From NCBI RefSeq assembly GCF_039538065.1, contig NZ_BAABBR010000001.1:310001-374000 (forward strand): a stretch of DNA of 64,000 nt, written 5' to 3'. The notes below the pieces were generated by a model. It saw only the letters and a program-made list of their open reading frames with translations, did not search any database and was not told the DNA's origin. The position numbers were made by a program, and so were the translations under genes. Each line of letters starts with the position of its first letter. Within the stretch, counting starts at the first letter, position 1. Source of the stretch: Sphingomonas rosea (GTDB taxonomy: Bacteria > Pseudomonadota > Alphaproteobacteria > Sphingomonadales > Sphingomonadaceae). Below are positions 1 through 8,738 of the stretch, one piece after another.

Positions 1-323
1 GCACGCCATCGTCCATCACCGCCACAAGCGTGGTCCAGCTCGGCAGCCCGCACACCAGGGCCCGGGTCCCGTCGACCGGATCGAGCAGCCAGCGCCGCCG
101 CGCCTCCGCCCGCACGATCCCATATTCCTCGCCCTCGATCCCGTCCTCGGGGAAGGCCCGTTCGATCTCGGCCCGAAGCGACCGCTCCGCCGCCCGGTCG
201 ATCTCGGTCACCGGATCGTAGCCCGCCCCCGCCTTGTTGTCGGCTTGAGGCACCGGCTGACCCAAGGTGACGCCGCGGGCCGTTGCGGAGAGTTGCTCGA
301 GGAACGATCGGAGGTCGGTCATC
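1..323 (-). CDS. Inositol monophosphatase / HisN-like phosphatase, 3' part missing
   Basis: The N-terminal ~107 residues of a Mg-dependent inositol monophosphatase superfamily enzyme are visible; the gene runs off the left edge. Family motifs are in order: DPVTEID (metal and substrate site), a GEE motif and WLLDPVDGT, the signature loop carrying metal-binding Asp residues. The GTRALVCGLPSWTTL stretch after it resembles the histidinol-phosphatase (HisN) branch more than true inositol phosphatases, so a role in histidine biosynthesis is likely but not proven. The ATG at 321-323 is the natural start because the conserved N-terminal region follows directly. The next gene on the same strand begins upstream at 1864 and ends 32 bases before this start, so co-transcription is possible. 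Confidence 0.85.
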
Positions 324-355
324 ACCGGTGTTTAGTAAGGATAAACCCCGATCGC

Positions 356-1864
356 CTAGGCCTCTTCGCGGACGCGAAGCGTGGCGAGCGCTGCCAGTCC
401 CATCACGCCGGCGGCAAAAGCCATGGTCCAGATCGGCTGATCGGGGAAAAACGCCTTCATGATCGAGCCCATGACGGTAGCGACGAGAAGCTGCGGCACG
501 ACGATGAAGATGTTGAACAGACCCATGTACGTGCCGAGCTTGGCCTGCGGCAGGCTGCTGGCGAGGATGGCGTAAGGCATGGCGAGGATCGAAGCCCACG
601 CGATGCCGACGCCGATCTCGGCGATCAGCAGGTGCTGGGGATCGCGGAAGAAGAAGAAGCTCGCGTAGCCGAGCGCACCCGCCGTGAGGCACAAAGCGTG
701 GGTGCGGGCCTTGCCGATGCGCTTGGCGAGCGCGGGCAATAGCGCCAGCGCGGCGACGGCGGCGACGCCGTTGTAGACAGCGAACAGCACGCCGACCCAG
801 TTGCCGGCTTCCTGGTAGGCCGCACTCGACGCGTCGCTCGATCCGAAGAAGTTCTGCGCGACCACCGGGGTCGTGTTGATCCACATGATGAACAGCGCCG
901 ACCAGCTGAAGAACTGCACGACTGCGAGCTGCTTCATCACCGGCGGCATGCCAGCGAAATCGCCGACGAGGCTGCCGAGCATGTTGGCCGGCCGACCCTG
1001 CTTGGCGAAGGTGATGGCGATGGCCGACAAGAGGCCGTAGCCGACCAGCAGGGCACCGAGGAGGTAGACCTCCTTCTCGAGCTTGAGTTCGGCGACGGCA
1101 AGGATCACGACCCCACCGGCGACCGCCCACAGCAGGCTGGAAAGATAGTTGCGGGCTGCAAGGGCGCGGATGGTCTCGCCGTCGCTGCCGAGCGATTCTT
1201 CGCCGAAGCTGCGCATTTCCTCGGGGCTGTATTCGCGGGTCGTCAGCACGGTCCACATGACCGCACCGAACAGCGCCGCGCCGCCGGCCCAGAAGCTCCA
1301 CTTCACCGTGTCGGGGATGTTGCCAGTCGCGGCGACGTTGGAGACGCCCCAATGCTCGAGGAGATAGGGGAAGATCGAGCCCATCACCGCGCCCGCGCCG
1401 ATGAAGGCGGTCTGCACGGCATAGCCAGCCGTATGCTGGTCCTTGCGCAGCTGATCGCCAACGAAGGCGCGGAACGGCTCCATGGAGATGTTGAGGCTGG
1501 CGTCCAGCGTCCACAACAACAGCGCCGCCATCAGGAGGACGTGCGCGAGCGGCATCAGCAGCAGCGACAGCGCGGCCAGCAGGGCGCCGGCCACGAAGTA
1601 GGGGCGGCGTCGGCCGAAGCGACCGAGCCAGGTGCGATCGCTCATGAAGCCGATGATCGGCTGGACGAGAAGGCCGGTGAGCGGGGCCGCGATCCACAAG
1701 GCGGGAAGGTCGTCGAGGCTTGCGCCCAGCGACTGGAAGACACGGCTCATGTTCGCATTCTGAAGCGCGAAGCCGATCTGGATCCCGAAGAAGCCGAACG
1801 AGATGTTCCACAACCCCGCCCAGCTCTGCCGCGGCTTTTCGAGCCGGCCCGTCACCTGATCCAT
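356..1864 (-). CDS. MFS sugar transporter, SLC45/MalY-like (probable maltose/maltodextrin importer)
   Basis: A 502-residue inner-membrane transporter with 12 predicted membrane segments. The loop around residues 75-89 ([15 protein letters not shown]) is the D-R-x-G-R-R-R-P hallmark of the glycoside/sucrose (SLC45, GPH-like) branch of the major facilitator superfamily. [15 protein letters not shown] further on is also typical. An in-frame extension to 2029 exists, but the ATG at 1864 has an AGGAGG ribosome site and opens directly before the first helix, so I use it. It is divergent from the FucP-like transporter and lies in an alpha-glucan locus, which suggests maltose or maltodextrin import, as for Caulobacter MalY. 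Substrate is inferred from context. A LacI-type operator candidate lies upstream. Confidence 0.88.
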   Translation of the reverse strand: MDQVTGRLEKPRQSWAGLWNISFGFFGIQIGFALQNANMSRVFQSLGASLDDLPALWIAAPLTGLLVQPIIGFMSDRTWLGRFGRRRPYFVAGALLAALSLLLMPLAHVLLMAALLLWTLDASLNISMEPFRAFVGDQLRKDQHTAGYAVQTAFIGAGAVMGSIFPYLLEHWGVSNVAATGNIPDTVKWSFWAGGAALFGAVMWTVLTTREYSPEEMRSFGEESLGSDGETIRALAARNYLSSLLWAVAGGVVILAVAELKLEKEVYLLGALLVGYGLLSAIAITFAKQGRPANMLGSLVGDFAGMPPVMKQLAVVQFFSWSALFIMWINTTPVVAQNFFGSSDASSAAYQEAGNWVGVLFAVYNGVAAVAALALLPALAKRIGKARTHALCLTAGALGYASFFFFRDPQHLLIAEIGVGIAWASILAMPYAILASSLPQAKLGTYMGLFNIFIVVPQLLVATVMGSIMKAFFPDQPIWTMAFAAGVMGLAALATLRVREEA

Positions 1865-1932
1865 GAAACACTCCTCCTGCCGCGGACGAAAGCAGGATAA
1901 TCGCGCCGTAACAATCCTTTGTGCGCTGCAGC

Positions 1933-1946
1933 AGAATAGGTATTCA
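1933..1946. promoter_or_regulatory. Candidate LacI-family operator in the divergent transporter promoter region
   Basis: The 14-mer AGAATAGGTATTCA is an imperfect palindrome (5 of 7 positions pair). It lies between the two divergent sugar transporters and resembles TGAATACGTATGTA at 4327-4340 in front of the receptor and the LacI-type gene (10 of 14 bases identical). Two matching sites in the two regulatory gaps of one sugar locus fit a shared regulator. Binding is inferred. Confidence 0.5.
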
Positions 1947-2004
1947 CAGATGACACGGGTGCGCCCTATGGTCACAAGTGAACGCTCACATTGGGGGATA
2001 CAAG

Positions 2005-3294
2005 ATGGCAGTGGCCGCTCCGACTGCAACAGACGCGCAAGCGACCGAGGGCGGCGTCGATGCCCCGGAACTGCGCTATTTCGTCTTTGCGCTGTTCTTC
2101 ATCTTCGGTGGCATCACTAGCCTCAACGACGTCATTCTGCCCAAGCTGAAAGAGCTGTTCACGCTCAATTACACGCAGGCGATGCTGGTGCAGTTCTGCT
2201 TCTTCACCGCCTATCTGGTGATCGGCATCCCGGGCGCGCAGCTCGTCAAGCGGATCGGCTACATGCGCGGCGCGATGACGGGCCTGCTCGTGATGATGGC
2301 GGGTTGCCTCCTCTTCATTCCCGCGTCGAGCACCGCGACCTACGGCCTGTTCCTGTTCGCGCTGTTCATCCTCGCCAGCGGCGTCGTCGTCGTGCAGGTC
2401 GTCGCCAACCCGTTGATCAGTATGCTCGGGCCGCAAAAGACGGTGCACAGCCGGCTGACCTTCGCGCAGGCGTTCAACAGCCTCGGCACGACCGTCTTCC
2501 CGATCGTCGGCTCCGCGCTGATCCTCGGCAGCCTTGCCAATGTCGATGCGAGCAAGCTGACCGGCGCTGCGCTCGACAGCTATCGCGCGGCCGAGACCAG
2601 CGCGATCGTCCACACCTATATCGGCCTCGCAGTCGCGCTGCTGGTGATTGCGGGTGCGGTCTATCTGTTCCGCAATCGCCTGCATGGCGAGCATCACGAG
2701 CACAGCTCTCCGCTGGCCGGCTTCTCGCTCCTTCGCCGCAAGCGCTTCGGCTGGGGCGCGTTGTGCATCTTCCTGTATGTCGGCGCCGAAGTGTCGATCG
2801 GCTCGCTGATCGTCAGCTACCTCCAGCAGAAGCACGTTCTCGGCCTGACCGAGCGCGGCGCGGGCGACATGATCTTCATGTACTGGGGCGGCGCGATGAT
2901 CGGCCGCTTCATCGGCTCGGCACTGCTTCGGGTGATCAATCCCGGCCAGCTGCTGGCGATGGTCGCCGCCGGCGCGATCGCGCTCATCCTCATTTCGACC
3001 AACACCACCGGCGCGGTCGCGGCCTACAGCCTGCTTGCGATCGGCCTGATGAACTCGATCATGTTCCCGACGATCTTCAGCCTCGCCTGCGAGAGGCTCG
3101 GCGCACGCGCGGCGGACGGTTCGGGCATCATCAACATCGCCATCTTCGGCGGCGCGGTGGTGCCGCTGCTGACCGGCATGCTGGCCGACACCAGCGGACG
3201 GCTCGGCATCGCGCTGCTGCTTCCGGCTGCCTGCTATGCGGTGATCGCGGCCTACGGGCTCTATGCCCGCCGGCCAGCCTCAGACGAGGCTTGA
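2005..3294 (+). CDS. FucP-family MFS sugar transporter (glucose/galactose/fucose permease type)
   Basis: A 429-residue inner-membrane symporter of the FucP/GluP family. The first helix carries the family pattern FFIFGGITSLNDVILPKLK, and LVQFCFFTAYLVIGIPGAQL follows, as in fucose and glucose/galactose permeases. A GTG at 1978 would add nine residues; the ATG at 2005 follows a GGGGGA ribosome site at good distance and is preferred. The gene is divergent from the MalY-like transporter and its end overlaps the end of the convergent LacI-type gene by 15 bases. In this locus it most likely imports the glucose released by the glucosidases, feeding Glk. The exact sugar is inferred. Confidence 0.87.
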   Translation: MAVAAPTATDAQATEGGVDAPELRYFVFALFFIFGGITSLNDVILPKLKELFTLNYTQAMLVQFCFFTAYLVIGIPGAQLVKRIGYMRGAMTGLLVMMAGCLLFIPASSTATYGLFLFALFILASGVVVVQVVANPLISMLGPQKTVHSRLTFAQAFNSLGTTVFPIVGSALILGSLANVDASKLTGAALDSYRAAETSAIVHTYIGLAVALLVIAGAVYLFRNRLHGEHHEHSSPLAGFSLLRRKRFGWGALCIFLYVGAEVSIGSLIVSYLQQKHVLGLTERGAGDMIFMYWGGAMIGRFIGSALLRVINPGQLLAMVAAGAIALILISTNTTGAVAAYSLLAIGLMNSIMFPTIFSLACERLGARAADGSGIINIAIFGGAVVPLLTGMLADTSGRLGIALLLPAACYAVIAAYGLYARRPASDEA

Positions 3295-4305
3295 GCCGCG
3301 GACCTTCAGGGTAACGGGTAGGAGGGTCGCGGCGCTGTCGCGGCCCTCGATCCGTTCGATCAAGGCTTCAACGAGCGCCACACCGGCGGCGCGGGCATCC
3401 TGCGCAACGGTGGTCAGCGGCGGGGTCGAATAACCGGCGGCCGACAGATCGTCGAACCCGACCACGGCCACGTCCTGGGGCACACGGCGGCCCTTTTCCT
3501 GCAGCGCCTTCATCGCTCCGATTGCGGCCAGGTCCGATGCGGCGAAAATCGCGTCATAGGGCACGCGCCGTTGCTCGAGTTCGGCAACGGCGGCGCGGCC
3601 TTCCTCCTCACTTGGCCCCGCATCGACCCGGAGCCCGTCGAGCACGCTGAGGTTGGCCTGGTCGTGCGCGCGGACATAGCCGGCGTAGCGGTCGAGGAAT
3701 TCGGGATAGGCGTCGCTCGCGGTGCCGACGAAGGCGACCTGCCGCCGGCCGGTTCCGAGCAGGTGGCGCGTCGCCTCGAAGCCTCCGCCTTCATTGTCGG
3801 AGCCCACCACGATGCCGAATTCGCCCGCGCGCGGATTGCCCCAGCAGACAAAATGCGCGCCGCGCCGGACCAGCTGCTCGAGCCGCGGACGATAAAGGGT
3901 GTAGTCGCCGTAGCCGAGCAGGATGATCCCGTCGGCCTTGCGACTGTCCTCATAATCGACGTGCCAGTCGTCGGAGAGCTGCTGAAAGCTGATCAAGAGG
4001 TCGTAGCCATGCGCGGCGCAGGTCCGCACCATCGAGCCGACCATGCTGAGGTAGAAAGGGTTGATCAGCGTTTCGTCGGGCGTCGGGTCCTCGAAGAACA
4101 GCAGCGCGATCGTCCGGCTCTGCTGGCGGCGCAGCCCGCTGGCGTTCTTGTCGACCTTGTACTGGAGCTGCTCGGCGGCCGCGAGGACGCGGGCGCGTGT
4201 CTCCGCGCTGACCGCGGGATTGCCGGACAAGGCGCGGCTCACGGTCGGCTGGGACACCCCCGCCAGGGCCGCAATGTCGAATGAAGTCGGGCGCCTCTGC
4301 GTCAT
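3280..4305 (-). CDS. LacI-family transcriptional regulator of the alpha-glucan locus
   Basis: A 341-residue regulator. Residues ~8-55 form the LacI helix-turn-helix ([18 protein letters not shown]) and hinge helix; the rest is a periplasmic-binding-protein-like sugar-sensing domain. A GTG three codons upstream (4314) is an alternative start; the ATG at 4305 puts the HTH at the usual distance from the N-terminus. It is divergent from the TonB-dependent receptor and convergent with the FucP-like permease. The effector is probably a maltodextrin or glucose derivative (inference from neighbours, in analogy to MalR/SusR-type regulators). The 14-bp palindrome at 4327-4340, ~22 bases upstream of its own start, suggests autoregulation and control of the receptor. 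Confidence 0.92.
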   Translation of the reverse strand: MTQRRPTSFDIAALAGVSQPTVSRALSGNPAVSAETRARVLAAAEQLQYKVDKNASGLRRQQSRTIALLFFEDPTPDETLINPFYLSMVGSMVRTCAAHGYDLLISFQQLSDDWHVDYEDSRKADGIILLGYGDYTLYRPRLEQLVRRGAHFVCWGNPRAGEFGIVVGSDNEGGGFEATRHLLGTGRRQVAFVGTASDAYPEFLDRYAGYVRAHDQANLSVLDGLRVDAGPSEEEGRAAVAELEQRRVPYDAIFAASDLAAIGAMKALQEKGRRVPQDVAVVGFDDLSAAGYSTPPLTTVAQDARAAGVALVEALIERIEGRDSAATLLPVTLKVRGSSLV

Positions 4306-4326
4306 TGCGGACACAGTGTAGCGACC

Positions 4327-4340
4327 TGAATACGTATGTA
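4327..4340. promoter_or_regulatory. Candidate LacI-family operator between regulator and receptor
   Basis: TGAATACGTATGTA has a perfect 8-bp core (ATACGTAT) around a central CG, the layout usual for LacI-family operators. A related site is at 1933-1946 in the other divergent gap of the locus. It sits just upstream of the LacI-type gene and ~110 bases upstream of the receptor. Confidence 0.55.
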
Positions 4341-4394
4341 TACCCGCCCCTTATCCTGTTCTCCTGCGAAATGACTGGTAAGTTTCCACCATGT

Positions 4395-4408
4395 GACAGG
4401 CGCCTGTC
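4395..4408. promoter_or_regulatory. Perfect 14-bp palindrome upstream of the TonB-dependent receptor
   Basis: GACAGGCGCCTGTC is exactly self-complementary and lies 39 bases before the receptor start, within the likely promoter or leader. It differs from the ATACGTAT-type sites, so it may bind another regulator or form a small RNA hairpin. Function unknown. Confidence 0.35.
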
Positions 4409-4447
4409 TGGGTCGTTCTGCGCCGGTCCTTGGAGGGGACAATCAGG

Positions 4448-7165
4448 ATGAATACGACGAAGTTTACGAGCCGCTTTGCAATGGCGGCGAGCCCGCTGGC
4501 ACTCGGCATGGCGATGCTTGCGACACCCGCGAGCGCGCAGACCGCCGACAGCACGGCGACCGCCCAGCCGACCACCGCCGACGCGGCCACGCAGCCCGCG
4601 ACCGACACCGACAAGGACACGATCGTCGTCACCGGCTTCCGCCGCTCGCTGCAGAGCGCGGTGAACACCAAGAAGCGCCAGGCGCAGGTGGTCGAATCGG
4701 TCACCGCCGAAGACATCGGCAAGCTCCCCGACAACGGCATCGGCGAATCGATCGCCCGCCTCCCCGGCCTCTCGGCCCAGCGCGCCCAGGGCCGCGCCAA
4801 CATCATCTCGATCCGCGGCTTCGGTCCCGACTTCTCGGTGACGACGCTCAACGGCCGCGAGCAGACCACCACCAACGACAGCCGCGCGGTCGAATTCGAC
4901 CAGTTCCCGTCGGAAATCCTCAACCAGGTCGTCGTCTACAAGACCGCGGCCGCGAACCTCATCAGCCAGGGCCTGGTCGGCACGATCGACCTGCGGACCA
5001 TCCGCCCGCTCGACGTGTCGAAGCGCGTCCTCGCGGTGGGCGCCCGTGGCACCTACACCGACATGAAGCTCAACAAGGACACGAGCGACCTCGGTTATCG
5101 TGCCTATGCGACCTTCGTCGACAAGTTCGCCGACGACCGGATCGGCGTCGCGCTGTCGACCTCGTACACCGACGAGCCCTATCACTCGCGCGAGTGGGCG
5201 GCCTGGGGCTATGACCCGGTCAACCCGGGCCAGTATCTCTTCACCGGTTCGAAGACCTACAACAACTCGAGCCAGCTGAAGCGCTTCGGCCTCAACGCCA
5301 CCGTGCAGGGCCGAGTCAGCGACACGATCACCGCGACGGTCGACGGCTTCTATTCGAACTTCAAGGACCGCTTCGACTCGCGTTGGTTCGAGTTCCCGGC
5401 GTTCCCGGCCTATGCCGGCACCGTGCTCAGCAACGCGCAGGTCGACAGCAATGGCCTCGTCACCAGCGGCACGCTGAACAACGTCTTCGGCATCGCCCGC
5501 AACGACACCAACGACCGCAAGGCGGACCTCTACTCGGTCGGCGGCAACATCGCCTACAACGGCAACAACGGCTGGCGCGGTTTCATCGACGCGGCCTGGT
5601 CGCGCACCGACCGCACCGACCAGAATCTGCAGGCGACCGCCGGCACCGGCTATGCCCGCTCGGGTCAGCCGACCACCATCACCTTCCAGATGGGTCCGAA
5701 GGGTCCGACCTTCACCAACAGCGTGAACTATTCGGATCCGACCAAGATCTTCCTCACCGATACGCAGGGCTGGGGCGGTTCGACCATTCAGGCCGGCTAT
5801 GACAACGTCCGCACCACGCGCGACGACCTCGCCCAGTACAAGGCCGAGATCGAGCGCGAGATCGGCGGTCCGATCGAGAGCATCAAGGTCGGCATCGGCT
5901 ACACCGATCGCAGCAAGAACCTGTCGGCGGTCGAGGCCTATCTCGTTCCCGCCGGCGGCGCGCTTGCGATCGCGGTTCCGACCAACCTGCTGCTCGAGCC
6001 GACCGTGGTCGGCCGGGGCATCGGCCCGATCCTGACCTTCGATCCGCGTGCGGTGGTCAATGCCGGCGTCCTCGCGCGTCAGCCGAACAACTTCGGCGCC
6101 GACAAGGGCTATAACGTCACCGAGAAGCTGCTCCAGCCGTACATCATGGCGAACATCAAGCAGCCGCTTGGTTCGTCGGAGCTGACCGGCAACGTCGGCT
6201 TCCAGGCCGTCCGCGCCGAGCAGTCGTCGACCGGCTTCACCTTCCCGAGCGGCGTTCGCACTCAGCTGACCGCGAAGAAGACCTATTGGGACTATCTGCC
6301 GAGCGCCAACCTCGCGCTGCGCATGCCCAACGACATCGTGGTCCGCGGCGCCGCCTCGATCCAGATCATGCGTCCGCGCATGCCTGATCTGACGGTCAAC
6401 ATCGGCTACGGCACCAACACCAACACCGGCTTCATCGAAGGCAGCGGCGGCAACCCGTACCTCAAGCCGCACAAGGCGTTTGCGGTCGACCTCAACATCG
6501 AGAAGTATTTCGGCTCGAAGGGCTACATCGCGCTCCAGCTCTTCAACAAGAAGATGCTGCGCTACATCGCCAAGGGCACGATCCCGTTCGACTACAGCGC
6601 CTTCCCGGCTCCGCCCGTGGCGCCGACGCGTGGCCCGATCGGCTTCCTGACGGCGCAGGCCAACACCAAGGGCGGGTACATCCGCGGTCTCGAAATCGCC
6701 GGCACCCTGCCGTTCGACATGCTGACCCCGGCGCTCGACGGCTTCGGCCTGACCGGCGGCTACGGCTACACCGAAACCAAGGTGAAGAACTTCACCAATC
6801 AGCCGGACGTCATTCCGGGCTACTCGAAGCATGTCGCAAGCCTCACCGCTTTCTACGAGCGGGGTGGCTTCGGGGTGCGCGGGTCGATGCGTTACCGTTC
6901 GAAGTTCCAGGGCGACTTCCGCGCCTTCGACGGTCCGATCGTTCGCGAGAACGTGCTGGCGGAAACGGTGTACGACGCGCAGGTCGGTTACGACTTCCAG
7001 AAGGGCTCGCGCCTCGAAGGGCTGTCGCTCTACCTGCAGGGCCAGAACCTGACCGACGAGCCGTCGCGGACCCTTCCCGGCAATGCGGTGTCGGACCAGG
7101 AGTATCTGCGTTACGCCACCTACGGGCGGCGGTTCCTGGCGGGCTTCACCTACAAGTTCCGCTAA
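4448..7165 (+). CDS. TonB-dependent receptor, probable maltodextrin outer-membrane transporter
   Basis: A 905-residue outer-membrane receptor. Residues 1-~31 are a signal peptide ending ATPASAQ. A TonB box DTIVVTGF follows, then the plug domain (LPDNGIGESIARLPGLSAQ, ISIRGFGPDFSVTTLNGRE) and a 22-strand barrel to the C-terminal YKFR. This is the carbohydrate-type receptor group that includes Caulobacter MalA. The ATG at 4448 has GGAGGGG just upstream; an in-frame TTG at 4430 does not. The gene stands between the LacI-type regulator and the glycoside hydrolase run and ends in a strong hairpin at 7176-7209. Maltodextrin uptake is inferred from the GH13/GH97 neighbours. Confidence 0.93.
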   Translation: MNTTKFTSRFAMAASPLALGMAMLATPASAQTADSTATAQPTTADAATQPATDTDKDTIVVTGFRRSLQSAVNTKKRQAQVVESVTAEDIGKLPDNGIGESIARLPGLSAQRAQGRANIISIRGFGPDFSVTTLNGREQTTTNDSRAVEFDQFPSEILNQVVVYKTAAANLISQGLVGTIDLRTIRPLDVSKRVLAVGARGTYTDMKLNKDTSDLGYRAYATFVDKFADDRIGVALSTSYTDEPYHSREWAAWGYDPVNPGQYLFTGSKTYNNSSQLKRFGLNATVQGRVSDTITATVDGFYSNFKDRFDSRWFEFPAFPAYAGTVLSNAQVDSNGLVTSGTLNNVFGIARNDTNDRKADLYSVGGNIAYNGNNGWRGFIDAAWSRTDRTDQNLQATAGTGYARSGQPTTITFQMGPKGPTFTNSVNYSDPTKIFLTDTQGWGGSTIQAGYDNVRTTRDDLAQYKAEIEREIGGPIESIKVGIGYTDRSKNLSAVEAYLVPAGGALAIAVPTNLLLEPTVVGRGIGPILTFDPRAVVNAGVLARQPNNFGADKGYNVTEKLLQPYIMANIKQPLGSSELTGNVGFQAVRAEQSSTGFTFPSGVRTQLTAKKTYWDYLPSANLALRMPNDIVVRGAASIQIMRPRMPDLTVNIGYGTNTNTGFIEGSGGNPYLKPHKAFAVDLNIEKYFGSKGYIALQLFNKKMLRYIAKGTIPFDYSAFPAPPVAPTRGPIGFLTAQANTKGGYIRGLEIAGTLPFDMLTPALDGFGLTGGYGYTETKVKNFTNQPDVIPGYSKHVASLTAFYERGGFGVRGSMRYRSKFQGDFRAFDGPIVRENVLAETVYDAQVGYDFQKGSRLEGLSLYLQGQNLTDEPSRTLPGNAVSDQEYLRYATYGRRFLAGFTYKFR

Positions 7166-7175
7166 ACCCATCGGG

Positions 7176-7209
7176 AGCGGCGCCGCGAGCCATCGCGGCG
7201 CCGCTTTTT
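7176..7209 (+). terminator. Rho-independent terminator after the receptor
   Basis: A perfect 13-bp GC-rich stem (AGCGGCGCCGCGA, loop GCCA, complement at 7193-7205) is followed by a T run. It lies 10 bases after the receptor stop and 12 bases before the next start. It probably lowers read-through into the enzyme genes, as expected when a receptor must be made in excess. Confidence 0.88.
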
Positions 7210-7220
7210 CGAGGCGAACC

Positions 7221-8738
7221 ATGGGCGATCCAGGCGGACTCGATATCGTCATTGCCGGCGGCGGAACGGCCGGATGGATGGCGGCCGCCGCCCTCGCCCG
7301 CTTCCTCGAGGACGGAAGCCGCATCACGCTCGTCGAGTCCGAGGCAATCGGAACCGTCGGGGTGGGCGAAGCGACCATTCCGCAGATCCACAATTTCCTC
7401 GCCGCGCTCGGGATCGCGCAGGCCGAGTTCCTCGCCGCCACCAATGCGACCTTCAAGCTCGGGATCGAGTTTGGCGGATGGCGCGCACCCGATCACAGCT
7501 ACATTCATGCGTTCGGCGCGACCGGACGCGGCAGCGGGCTTATCCCCTTCCGGCAGCTCTGGCTGCGCGGACGGGCCGAAGGCTTTGCCGACGACTTTGG
7601 CGCCTATTCGCCCAATGGCGTCGCAGCGCTGGCCGGACGGATGGCGCCGCCTTCTCCTCAGCCGACGTCGATCCCCGATCTCGTCACCGCCTTCCATCTC
7701 GACGCGTCGCTGTTCGCAGCCTTCCTGCGCAATTATGCCGAGGCGCGCGGCGTACGACGCGAAGAGGGGCGCATCGTCAACGTCGAGCAGCACGGCCCAA
7801 GCGGCTCGGTCACGGCGCTGCAGCTGGAGGGCGAACGGCGCGTCGCCGGCGACCTCTTCATCGACTGCACCGGCTTTCGCAGCCTGCTCCTTGGCGAAAC
7901 CTGCGGGGTCCCATTCGAGGACTGGTCGCACTGGCTTCCGAACGATCGCGCAATCGCGGTGCCCTGTGCGAGCAGCGCGGCATTTCGACCCTACACACAG
8001 TCGCTCGCGCGCAAGGCGGGGTGGCAGTGGCGCATTCCGCTACAGCACCGCACCGGCAACGGGCATGTCTATTGCAGCGGCGCCATCGGCGACGACGAAG
8101 CTGCGGACATCCTCCTCGCCAATCTCGACGGCGCGGCCCTCGGCGAGCCGCGCCCGCTGCGCTTCAAGGCCGGCCGGCGTGCGCAGGCCTGGTCGGGCAA
8201 TGTCGTGGCGCTGGGGCTTGCGGCGGGTTTCATGGAGCCGCTGGAATCGACCAGCATCCACCTCGTTCAGTCGGGCATCGCGCGGCTCCTCGAGCTTCTT
8301 CCGCGCGAGGCGGAATTCGCCGCGGCGCGGGCGACCTTCAACCGCGTGACGGCGCTCGAATGGACGCAGATCCGCGACTTCCTGATCCTGCATTACAAGG
8401 CGAATGGGCGTGTCGGCGAACCCTATTGGGACCAGCTTCGCGCCATGCCGATCCCCGACAGCCTCGCTTCCAAGATCGCCCTGTTCGAAGAAGCGGGTGC
8501 GATCGTCCGTGACGAAGGCGAGCTGTTCACCGAGGAAGGCTGGGGACAGGTCATGATCGGTCAGGGCCTCGAGCCCCGAAGCTGGTCCCCGCTCGCCGAC
8601 ACCATCCCGTCCGGGGAATTGCGCGACTATCTCGCAACACTCGTCCATGCCTACCGCCGAAAGGCCGCCGCCATGCCCTCGCACCGCGAGCATGTGGCGA
8701 GCCTGCTCGGCCTCTCTTCCATGAAGGAACCTGCGTGA
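7221..8738 (+). CDS. Flavin-dependent tryptophan halogenase-like protein (copy 1)
   Basis: A 505-residue FAD-dependent protein of the tryptophan halogenase family. The flavin-binding GGGTAGW motif is at residues 13-19. Lys79 (NATFKLGIEF) falls at the position of the catalytic lysine of PrnA. The WxWxIP motif is W268-Q-W270-R-I-P273, and E341 in EPLESTS corresponds to the active-site Glu. All features of a working halogenase are therefore present, though the substrate is unknown. The ATG at 7221 follows the terminator; an in-frame extension to 7083 would run back into the receptor gene and is rejected. It heads the enzyme operon, and its stop overlaps the GTG start of the next gene. No pyrrolnitrin-type or peptide-synthetase genes are nearby, so its partner is likely something in glycan use or on the cell surface. 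Confidence 0.9.
   Translation: MGDPGGLDIVIAGGGTAGWMAAAALARFLEDGSRITLVESEAIGTVGVGEATIPQIHNFLAALGIAQAEFLAATNATFKLGIEFGGWRAPDHSYIHAFGATGRGSGLIPFRQLWLRGRAEGFADDFGAYSPNGVAALAGRMAPPSPQPTSIPDLVTAFHLDASLFAAFLRNYAEARGVRREEGRIVNVEQHGPSGSVTALQLEGERRVAGDLFIDCTGFRSLLLGETCGVPFEDWSHWLPNDRAIAVPCASSAAFRPYTQSLARKAGWQWRIPLQHRTGNGHVYCSGAIGDDEAADILLANLDGAALGEPRPLRFKAGRRAQAWSGNVVALGLAAGFMEPLESTSIHLVQSGIARLLELLPREAEFAAARATFNRVTALEWTQIRDFLILHYKANGRVGEPYWDQLRAMPIPDSLASKIALFEEAGAIVRDEGELFTEEGWGQVMIGQGLEPRSWSPLADTIPSGELRDYLATLVHAYRRKAAAMPSHREHVASLLGLSSMKEPA

Noticed and set aside
3950..7456. 1168-codon open frame on the minus strand opposite the TonB-dependent receptor
   Set aside because: It lies antisense to a complete receptor gene with signal peptide, plug and barrel, and its product is a composition-driven Arg/Val/Glu-rich sequence with no domain. 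High GC gives such shadow frames.
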